From contig NW_001865082.1 in the NCBI RefSeq assembly GCF_000002865.3, positions 106,247 to 170,246 of the forward strand: a stretch of DNA of 64,000 nt, read 5' to 3'. The notes under the pieces are model-generated. The model saw only the letters and a program-made list of their open reading frames with translations, was not told the DNA's origin and made no database searches. The stretch is from Monosiga brevicollis MX1. Its lineage: Eukaryota; Opisthokonta; Choanoflagellata; Craspedida; Salpingoecidae. The position numbers were made by a program, and so were the translations under genes. Every line of letters starts with the position of its first letter. Within the stretch, counting starts at the first letter, position 1. Below, one piece after another: positions 45,401 through 64,000 of this stretch.

Positions 45401-48023
45401 ATGGCAGCGATGGCGCGGGCTACGTACCTGTCGCGTCGGCCCTGGGTGCCCCTGTTGCTGCTGCTGCTCATTTGGGTTCAGTTGTTGTGCTTTGGGCCTG
45501 TATCAGCCGTGCCGGTGAAGACGGCGCAGGCGCAGCAGACGTTGGGTCGCTTGCTCGCTGCCGCTCAAGCTCAAGCTGACCCCAACGCTCCTCCTGCTGC
45601 TGGTGTTGGTGTTGGTGCTGGTGTTGGTGCTGGTGCTGGTGCTGCTGGAGGTGGAGGTGGAGGTGGAGGTGTTGAGTCATTGTTCAAGTCCGTGTCAGAG
45701 CCATTTGCTGCGGCTCGTGGTCAAATCAAAGCCTTCACCGCAACGTCTGAGGTACGGGGCTGCTGGGTTTCTATTCTGGGGGTCATCGTTGCTCGCTCCG
45801 CCGTTCCCCCGCCGTTCGGATCTCAAGGTTGCCATCGCTACTCGCAGATCGCACCCCGCTTGCCGCCGTCGTCTCCGCCGTCGCCGCCGCCGCCGCCGCT
45901 TGAGCAGCTGCTTCCGCCCCCGCCCTTTTATCCACCCCCTCGTCCCCGACCAACGGGCATGCCCCGCTGCAAGCTTCCCGGCACTCCACCGGAAGATCCT
46001 ACCTACAACCTTCCTCTGTGCCCACCCCCCAGCCCATTTTCCACCGCTGCGCCTTTTCCCACCACCACTACCGCCGCCACTGCCGTTCCCACTGCTTCCA
46101 TCACAAATCCCCGCCGCAGCAGCGCCACCGCCGCCACTATCATCACCACCACCACCACCACCATGGCCCCGCCCGCTCATGTTACTTCCTCCCCGCCAGC
46201 CGATGCCTCCCACCACCATACCTTAAACGTGACCCACAATCCCGGCACTGCCCCGCCGCCCCCTTCTTCCCTCCCTTCCTGGGCCCTGCCCGTCGCCATT
46301 TGCACCGGCGCGTCCATCTTGATCCTCCTCGTCATCATTGCCATTCTTCTCGTGCGCCGCCGTCGCCGCCGTCACATTGCTTACTCTTATGCCGATCTCA
46401 ATGAGGTAGGCTGAGCTTGCTTATTCTCTCTCCCACTTGGCAATAGTTTACATCTAGTCGCCCACAACGCATCCCCCGCCCCTTTCTTTTTGAAATAACC
46501 TCACTCAAACGTACCCCTCTGGGCAGGCAACTGAAGAGCTGCTCGATGTGAAAACCCAGGGTTACCCCGGCGTGGCAGCCCCGGCCATATCTTACAACGG
46601 TACGCTTGCTTCTTTTGACCCCTTCCGTCCCACCCTCTTCTCTCCTTCCTCGCCGTCTTCTTGGGCTCACTCAACCGTGATGACCAACCAAAACCCCGGC
46701 CCGGCAGACATCAAGGCTTGCATGTTCGATGCCGACCCTGCAGACCTGGCTGGCGTACTCAGTCAGGCCAACAGCAAGGGCGATCTGCTTGAAGAGCAAG
46801 ACGAGTTTGGCTTCACCCTTTTATCCTGGGCCATTCGCCTCGAACGCGCCGACCTCATCCCCACCTTTCTTGAACTTGGCGCCAACCCCGCCGTTATTGA
46901 CACCAAGCACCAAACCCTTCTCCACCTGGCTGCGGAACAGGGTAACGACCAAGCCTGCGCACGCGCTTTGAGCGCCCTTCTGGCCGCGGTCGCCTCCTAT
47001 CCAGACATTGTCAATGCCTACAACGACCAAGGCTACACCTGTCTTATGCAGGTCGCTGCTCTCAACATGCCCATCTCCGCCCGCGTCCTCCTCGCACAAC
47101 CGGCCTGCAACCTGCGTCTTGGTGACCCTCGAGGACAAACCGCCCTCCACCTCGCCATCCTCCACAGCTCCCGCGACGTCCTCCACGAATTTCGCTTAGC
47201 TCAACCTCAGCATCCTCTCTGGACAGATTGCACCGCCACCGGTGCCACGCCCCTCCATCTGCTCGCCACTCACAACTGCACAGACGAATTGGAGTGGCTC
47301 CTGTCCACGGGTGCCGTTCGCTTCAACTCAGAGGACGGTCAAGGCCGCACCTGGCTGCATTGTGCCGTCCTCGAAGGCCATCTTCAACTTATGCAGCACG
47401 TCCTCGCCACCCTTCACGTCAATCAACAGATGTTGATCATGATGCACGCTGCCCGCGACGGTACCCGTCCCATCGATCTGGCCACCCACCTGCATGCCAC
47501 AGATGTCGTTGAGTGGCTTGAATCCCATTCAGCTCGCCTCAGCTCCAGCCTGGCCCCAAACATGCTGGCCCCACGCAAACTGTCCAGCCATGCCATGGAC
47601 GAGGAGGAGGATCAAGGCACCGGTTATAGCGATGGTTGCGGCAACTCCCCCGATTCCTTCCGTGCCGACTCCTCGGAAGACGAGAGTCGCCGTGGCGCTA
47701 GTCGTACCGCTAGTTTGTTGTTGGCCGCCGGGTCAGCCTCAGACGACCACGCGCAAGTGACTGCATCCACCGCTGCCTCCTCCCGCACCAGCTCCTCCAA
47801 CCTTTCTCTGCAATCGGCCGAGTCCCTGAACAAGCGCCCTAGCCGCAGCCGTGCGGCTTACATGCGCGACCGCCGCCAAAGAGCAAAAAAGTCAGAGGAT
47901 GCCATGGAGAGCCGCGTGGCCGCCCTGCGCTCAGAAGAGATGGCCTTGCGCGCTGCCCTTGCCGAGCTTCAGCGAGACAAGGAAGCTTTGCTCAACAGCT
48001 CTCAGGACAACACTGAAGCGTAA
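45401..48023 (+). CDS. Single-pass membrane protein with cytoplasmic ankyrin repeats and C-terminal basic leucine-zipper-like segment
   Basis: Exons 45401-46405, 46527-46599 and 46708-48023 splice in frame; a further 96-base in-frame intron may be removed at 45752-45847. Order of parts: signal peptide (ending about FGPVSAVPV); an ectodomain with a Gly/Val/Ala repeat and a mucin-like Pro/Thr/Ser stretch with Cys-containing segments; a transmembrane helix (VAICTGASILILLVIIAILL) with stop-transfer RRRRRRHIAY; about six ankyrin repeats (GFTLLSWAIRLERADLIPTF, QTLLHLAAEQGNDQA, GQTALHLAILHSSRDVLHEF, GATPLHLLATHNC, RTWLHCAVLEGHLQLMQ); an acidic/Ser-rich linker; then SRSRAAYMRDRRQRAKKSED followed by a zipper with Met and four leucines at exact seven-residue spacing (residues about 745-785). 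The order resembles Notch (ectodomain-TM-ankyrin), but no EGF or LNR modules are seen. A membrane-tethered transcription factor is an inference. Confidence 0.82.
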
Positions 48024-48634
48024 TTCCCGCACAGGCCCTGTCATCAGTCTGCAGTGTATATATCTCGACGCGTGCCATGTTCGATTGTAATCAGTGCCAG
48101 TCTTGCTGCACGTATGCTCCCATATCAGCCGCGTCTTCTTGAACGACCTGTATTTCTCTCGCCGTATTAGCCTCTCGCATTGACGTAACCGTGTTTGTTC
48201 GTTTCTTTCTTTCTTCCAACAATATGCTCGTGCCACATTCCTTTCCCAGCTGAGCTGGCGGGCGTGGCGCAAACGATCGCTGTCCGTGTTCTCTTATTTT
48301 TTCATCTGCGTCACACTGTTTGCGACGCAATTGCACCCTTCTTTGGTTCAATACAGCGGTACCATGTGAACAAATGATTGGCCTGCATGGTCAAGGTCTC
48401 AGTAATGGACTAATCTCAATTGCTTGCACAACAAACAAGGCAGACTAATTCGAGGGGAGCAGAGGGCACCCCCATCTCTATACAGCTCTGGGTGGCATTT
48501 GCACTACTTGACAAGCCCTAATTGTAATGGTCAGAAGTCAAAATCGAAAGTCAAAATAGAAAAGGTAAAAATACACAAGGAAAATAGGTCAGAACATGGC
48601 GGAAAAACAGATCGAACCCTCACACAACCAAAAG
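48024..48634. other. Convergent intergenic region
   Basis: Lies between the stops of the ankyrin-zipper gene (+) and the TRP fusion gene (-). Unique sequence, moderately AT-rich at 48540-48600, no gene or repeat recognised. Confidence 0.55.
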
Positions 48635-58928
<10,294 letters not shown>

Positions 58929-59709
58929 GGCGTTGGTGGCGAAGGGCCGTCCGCAAGTACGTTTGTGCGACTTTCAGCACCAGTGCATCAAGTCAAGGGC
59001 TGTCCGGAGCCACAGCCCGATAAAGGCACTGCAAACTCGGCTGGTCCACAAAGACCCCCTTCATTTGCACCACCTGCTCTTTTGTTCCGCCGTCCTCTTC
59101 CGTCTGACCACCAGCACCTCCCCTCCCGCTCCTCTCTCTCTCTCGTCCCGATGGCGCTGCCAAACACGCGCCCGCTCAGTTGAGAGAGATGTTTCCCCCC
59201 CCCCCCCAAAAAAAAAAAAATCCTTTGAGAGAAGAGTAAGAAGTAGAGATGCATTGAATTTGTGTGATAAAATCAGAGATGACAATGGGAGAGGGACAAA
59301 GTGTTGTGTTGAAACAGAGGTCAACTCAGAGGTGGCCGCACAGAGGTCAGGAAGGCAGAGAAAGTGTGTGTGAGCAAGTGAGGGTGAGAGAGCCACCAGG
59401 AGCTTGAAATGAGCCAAAGGTGACCCCGCCCCCCGCCCCCTCTTGCCCCCCTTGGCAAGGGTGGGGGTTGACACTCCTCCCAGCCTCTGTGAGCATCTGA
59501 CCGCCGTCACATGTATGGCGGGGAGATGAGCTTTGAGATTAGATTGCATGGGCATGCCAAGTCAGGCGTCTGTCAGCTGTGTTGCTAGGCGCCGGAGAAC
59601 GAACGAGGCCCCAAAGGGACACACTGGGGTGTTGAGCCGCTGATGTGAGCCAGGCTACGGGCGCGCGGCGCCAAATGGACCAGAGGGGTAAAATCAAGTT
59701 GGCCAAAAC
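58929..59709. other. Intergenic region upstream of the TRP fusion gene
   Basis: No convincing gene. It contains C11A13-type runs at about 59195-59220 and short GAGA- and CCCC-rich stretches. It must carry the promoter of the TRP fusion gene and the 3' end of the CAP-domain gene, since both are on the minus strand. Confidence 0.5.
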
Positions 59710-60377
59710 TCAGATCATGTGGTGGGCAGGGCGGGTCACCAGGGCGCCCTCTTGGTTAAAGGTGCTGGAAAAGGTCGAGGGCACGCTGACGACCCGGTGC
59801 TTGCCCTCGGGCAGCAGGAGCTTGACTTGGATGGACGTGCTGCGAGAGTGCACAATTTCCAGGTCTGGGTTGGCAGGTCCGCGGCCGGATCCGTCGGCGG
59901 GCACAAAGAGATTGATGTCGTCGCAGGCATCCAGTAAAACACGCTGCAGCTCAGCCTCCACCTGGACCTCGCACTTGCTGCAGCGATTGAGCTCGAGCTG
60001 AGTGCAGGCATCGGCATGCAGGGAGCTGTCACGACACCCGTCCATGGACATGGCGGTTCCACGGCCCGTCACTCGTACGGCGACATTCTGGCAGCTCGCC
60101 ACGGCCACACGCTGCTTGAAGCTCGTCACTTCCGCCTGCCAAATTCACGCCCAACAGAGAAACAAGGGAGAGGGAGAGAGAGAGGGAGAGGGACAGGGAG
60201 AGTCGAGCATGAGGTGATCCCATCAAACCACGCTTCAAACCTAGTCCAGGTGTCAACTTTAACGGCTGGGGGATCCCGACCGAGCAGCCTGACAGTAGCG
60301 AGATGACACACCTTAAAGTCGCCCGCTGACGCACCCTCCAGCACAAAGGCAGGCCCTTGACGCGGAATCTCGGTCAT
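59710..60377 (-). CDS. Stand-alone CAP (cyclase-associated protein) C-terminal beta-helix domain protein
   Basis: Two exons, 60312-60377 and 59710-60135, join in phase 0 (..GDFK|AEVTSFK..) to give 163 residues if translation begins at the ATG 60375-60377 (MTEIPRQGPAFVLEG). The sequence follows the CAP C-terminal (CARP/TBCC-like) domain: RVAVASCQNVAVRVTGRG, AMSMDGCRDSSL, LNRCSKCEVQVEAEL, RVLLDACDDINLFVPADG, IVHSRSTSIQVKLLLPEG and the closing STFSSTFNQEGALVT, parallel to human VNTTLQIKGKINSITVDNC.., SAKSSEMNVLIP, QKLVTTVTE. In the family this half binds ADP-actin and recharges it with ATP. The adenylate-cyclase-binding and WH2 parts of full CAP are not seen. An upstream exon remains possible: the frame stays open to 60470, crossing a good acceptor (ctcag) near 60403. 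Confidence 0.8.
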
Positions 60378-60467
60378 GACAGTACGATCCGTTGACGCGG
60401 CCCCTGAGCAAGCACCATGCACAACCCAGAAGCAAAAGCAGACAAGCCAAAGCCCGATCGCCCCCGT

Positions 60468-60521
<54 letters not shown>

Positions 60522-60595
60522 CTCTTAACTCTCTCAAACTCTCTCAAACTCTCTCAAACTCTCTCAAACTCTCTCAAACTCTCTCAAACTCATGG
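60468..60595 (+). repeat. (TC)n followed by CTCTCAAACT decamer tandem repeat
   Basis: About 23 TC units (60471-60518) followed by seven copies of a CTCTCAAACT decamer up to about 60592. Further CTCTCTCAC-rich sequence continues to about 60775. It occupies the divergent region between the CAP-domain gene and the deacylase gene. Confidence 0.9.
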
Positions 60596-60997
60596 TAATT
60601 CTCTGTGTTCGTTTCTCTTCAAACTCTCTTTTTCTCCACACACTACTCTCACTCTCTCACTCTCCCACACTCTCCCACTCTCTCTCTCACACACTCTCCC
60701 AACACGCGTACTCTCTCACTCTCTCCCATCTGCTACACACACTTCAGTCTCCATCTCACACACACTCTCTGAGGTGAGTTTACGATGGCGGTGCGCGCGG
60801 GCTTGACACCTTGATAGTTTGGCAGCGGGACGCATGCATGAAGAGGGGTGTGTGCGTGTGCGTGTGTGTGTGTGTGTGGAATATCAAGGTGCAAGGCGCG
60901 CAGGCGACCGAGATCTTGCTGCGAATGCTTTCACTGACCCGTCACTGGCTGATGGCGCAGCAAAGAGGACGCCGGCCGGGGTTTCGAGCGTCGCGCC

Positions 60998-61534
60998 ATG
61001 GCCGAGGAGGCAGCAGCAAGCGCCACGCCGCCATACCACCCAGTGGTGCAGCAGATTTTGGATGTGCTGACGACGAATGACTGTTGGCATCAAACGTTTG
61101 AGCATGATGCTGTGTTGACGTCCGAGGCCGCGGCCGCGACGCGACCTGGGTACGGCCTGCACCAGGGCGCCAAGGCCATCGTTGTGCGTTACAAGGTCAA
61201 GGGCGCAGCGACCCCGCGACATGCCATGCTGGTGCTGCCTGCGGACGCCAAGTTTGACAACCGTGCTGCAAGAAAGGCGCTGGGTACCAAGGACATTCGC
61301 TTTGCGCCCGAGGATGAGGTGGCGACCTTGACCGGCAACGTCCTCCCAGGAGGCGTTCCGCCTTTCGGGAACCTCTTTCAGCTAGACGTACTGGTGGATC
61401 GAAAGCTGCTCGACAATGAACGCATCGTCTTTAATGCCGGCGACCGCCGATTCTCTGTGGCCATGCTACTCCAAGACTACCTTCGGCTGGTGGATCCGAC
61501 CGTGTGTGACTTTACCGTTGACCCAGCTGCCTAA
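60998..61534 (+). CDS. YbaK/ProX-type aminoacyl-tRNA deacylase domain protein
   Basis: An intronless 178-residue protein starting at ATG 60998. The family clears mischarged tRNA (for example Ala- or Cys-tRNAPro) in trans. The fold is recognisable by HQGAKAIVVRYKVKG followed by HAMLVLPADAKFDN, then ALGTKDIRFAPEDEVATLTG and the loop GGVPPFGNLF that lines the active site, and the closing LLDNERIVFNAGDRRFS. The length equals free-standing members such as PrdX/PRORSD1; no synthetase domain is attached. Which tRNA it edits cannot be told. A GT-rich microsatellite lies 130 bases upstream at 60850-60880. Confidence 0.9.
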   Translation: MAEEAAASATPPYHPVVQQILDVLTTNDCWHQTFEHDAVLTSEAAAATRPGYGLHQGAKAIVVRYKVKGAATPRHAMLVLPADAKFDNRAARKALGTKDIRFAPEDEVATLTGNVLPGGVPPFGNLFQLDVLVDRKLLDNERIVFNAGDRRFSVAMLLQDYLRLVDPTVCDFTVDPAA

Positions 61535-64000
61535 TGGGCCTGCTGATCCATCCATCCATACAATGTACCTTTTTGACTTGTCGTGGTCGTTTACTTTCCC
61601 ATCGATCGACTTGGAGCGCCGAGCGCCCTTTCTTGATTGCTTCACTGCGTGCCGGACGGTTGAAGCGCAATTTAATCTGATGATAACGATGCTGATGGTG
61701 GCGGCGGCGGTGGGAACGGCGGGCATTTGCTGATGCTTGGAAGGAGCATCGTGCAGACGGTCATTCGACGAGTGCTCCCGTCTATGTTGAAAACCAACAG
61801 ACAGTCTGGCCTTTCCTTAGCACTGTGGTATTATGGTATAGGGGGCATGCTGCAGGCATTCGTGAATGGGGTGCTGACGCTTTGAGCCGGTTCTGGCTGA
61901 CGGGCCCGTGCCGAATGGGGCAACGGCCGAGAGGGGTAGCGCGCATACAAATACATTGGAGGTGTGGCCGGGAAGGATGAGAAATGATGGGACAGAGGGC
62001 AACTGCCATGGTTGCCACCTCATGTCGACGAGCACAAATGGAGGCGCCATCAACTTGCTGCACAGCGTTGTGCGTTTCGAATTTCTTTTTGGTTTCGATC
62101 GACCGGCACCCACAAACCGCAGGTGGGGGTCGGCGGTCGGCTTGCACGTGACCTCGGCTGTGAATTGTACGACATCACATCCGCCTGATCAAGAGGGCTG
62201 GCTGGCGATCCGGGCCCATTATCATCAACCTGAAAAGGAGGAAATGGAGCAACCTTGGCATCGTCCAAAGCCGTTCCAGAAGGGCCTAGATGTTTGGTTG
62301 GGCGCAACGGGCTTGCGCCCAGGAACGACGGCAGAGCCCCCATCACCGACAGATCACTCCCATCTACACACTCCATGGGGCAAGCTTTGGCGCAAACCAA
62401 CGCGCAAAGGGCACCAGTCGACTGATGGCACTCACACCCTAAACTTGGACATGTGCCAGGCACACATGATCGTGACGGTGAGTTGCCTCATGCCAGAGCA
62501 ATAACATACAGAAGAGAGAAACAGGCGTTATTGGGCACACCACCGCCTGTGGCGCAGTGGCATCAGCTCCACACGCTCAAGTTGGCCGTGATGTCAGAGT
62601 TCCATGAAAGCGGCGCCTCTGCTCTGTGCCGTGCACTGTGATGCAACTTTGATGCATCGCGCTTCGTCCCCCTTTCCCATCTTTCCCTAAGTAAGCCAGA
62701 AGAACAAGTCTGCCATGTGGGGATGGGATCGTCTGGTCCACGGGTGTGGGTGCGGGTTTGAAACGAAGCACCAGCAGGAGCAAGAGTGTCAGGATAGCCA
62801 CGGGATGAGGGCTGACAGCGGGGCATGTGATTGACCCTGCGTGAGTGAAAAAACCTCAAAGTGCATGTGAACCTGACATGTTTTCTGATTTCAGTTGGAC
62901 CATACTGTTGCCCAGCCGCCAATCGGCGCACTGGACCCGCACTTGGCACTTGGACCCGCATGTTGAGCCACACCTAAACCTTATTTCCAATGTGTAGCAA
63001 ACGACCCGGATGGGACATGAACCCTTTATGTCTGTATGAGGGTCTTCGACGAGGGAACGCGATCCGGTTTGATGATGAACTTTTTTTTTCTCGCCCATGT
63101 TTGCCACAGGATGATGCGTCGGTCGGCGACACCCATGAATCTGATTGTTCTGCCTGCGTATCAGTCCAGTGACATGCGCCCTGATTGGGCTGGTCGGCGA
63201 GCAAGAGCAATGGTCTTTGAGCATGCACCCCTGCAACACTTGACACTTGCCGTCATTCGTGCCCCTGTTGCATATGCCGGCGTGCAGAACCCTTCCACTC
63301 GATGAGATGGCGCAGAGCCCTCCTGATGATGATGATGATGATGGATGGTCCACCCTCCAGCCAGCAAGCAGCACACGCATGACGTGTCAAACGTATCCAG
63401 AGCGTGCCAGACATCCACCCCGATCTACTCGCATGTTCATACACGGACACGAACGTACGCAGGTACCTCCCGCACCACCACTCACATGTCAATCACACAC
63501 TCGCAGCCGATAGGGGAAAAAGATGCCCAGCAGGCGCGTGCTGAGAGGTGTGTGCGTGCGCGCGTGTGTGTGTGCGCGCGTGTGTGTGTGTGTGTGTGTG
63601 CGCGTGTGTGTGGGTGATGTGGGTCTTACATCAAAACCCATGTCCTCCCTTACATGTATGTCTTTGTTTGTCAGTTTTTTCTTTCTCTTCTCTCTCTGTC
63701 ATTCTCTGTCTCTCTCTCTCTCCTCTCTCTCTCAGTCTTTCTCTGTATTTCTCTGTTTCTCCGTCTCTGTCTCTCTCTGTATTTCTCGCTCTTTCATAAA
63801 GCATTCTGTCTCCACCTACATTCGTGCCACCGTTTTCCTTAGATTGTATTCGGTGTGGATAGCCTTGATCCTTGTGTGGGACAAAAGCCCATCCCCTTCA
63901 GTTTATCATCATCATCATCCATCATCTGTCTCTGTCTCTGTCTCTGTCTCTGTCTCTGTCTCTGTCTCTGTCTCTGTCTCTCTCTGTCTGTCTCTGTCTC
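61535..64000. other. Gene-poor end of the window with simple repeats
   Basis: No reading frame on either strand looks coding: the longest frames are short, of mixed composition, and cannot be joined through splice signals into a recognisable domain. Simple repeats are (GAT)n at 63321-63344, (GT/GC)n at 63548-63612, CT-rich sequence at 63665-63795 and (CTGTCT)n at 63925-64000, which runs off the end of the window. Confidence 0.5.

Noticed and set aside
60378-60470. Signal peptide (LWLVCFCFWVVHGACS) in front of the CAP-domain protein
   Set aside because: No ATG precedes it; a good 3' splice site (ctcag) follows, so it reads as intron or leader, and CAP domains are cytosolic.
62535-62600. tRNA-like A box (GTGGCGCAGTGG)
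   Set aside because: No matching B box or acceptor stem downstream; no tRNA fold could be drawn.
61535-63540. Several 80-170 codon frames on both strands
   Set aside because: No domain, no consistent splice structure and overlapping frames of equal length; treated as non-coding.

Overview
The window is nuclear DNA of a unicellular eukaryote. Genes are compact and intron-rich (introns mostly about 80-250 bases with GT..AG ends), composition is fairly GC-rich, and neighbouring genes lie a few hundred bases apart on alternating strands. Microsatellites are abundant. The gene set is close to animals (SMCHD1, NOL11, SDHAF1, Notum-like, TRP channel, Ro60, antistasin-type repeats), which suggests a choanoflagellate or another close relative of animals. 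That assignment is inference from gene content, not proof.

Layout, left to right: 3' end of a CocE/NonD-type hydrolase (+); NOL11-like ribosome-biogenesis factor (-); intronless Ro60 (-), divergent from a secreted JmjC protein (+); a degenerate EXD1/Egalitarian-like 3'-5' exonuclease-fold protein with a zinc finger (+); an ankyrin/armadillo membrane protein (-), divergent across a large GA satellite from a cytosolic sulfotransferase (+); SDHAF1 (+); a very large SMCHD1 homologue (-, about 11.7 kb, with one 50-base assembly gap); a tetraspan protein with PPxY motifs (+); an antistasin-repeat type I receptor (-); a Notum/pectin-acetylesterase protein (-); a small unrecognised gene (-); a membrane-anchored ankyrin protein with a C-terminal basic leucine-zipper-like segment (+); a 10.3-kb gene joining WD40 repeats, ankyrin repeats and a TRP-like cation channel (-); a stand-alone CAP C-terminal domain protein (-); and an intronless YbaK/ProX-type aminoacyl-tRNA deacylase (+). 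The last 2.4 kb holds no convincing gene.

The genes are mostly functionally independent housekeeping and signalling genes; I see no operon-like cluster or defence island. The most unusual items are three architectures: the WD40-ankyrin-TRP fusion, the signal peptide-TM-ankyrin-zipper protein (Notch-like outside-in order with a possible DNA-binding tail), and a full-length SMCHD1 (ATPase plus hinge) outside animals. Exon boundaries are read by eye from splice signals and frame continuity; multi-exon genes are given as whole spans.
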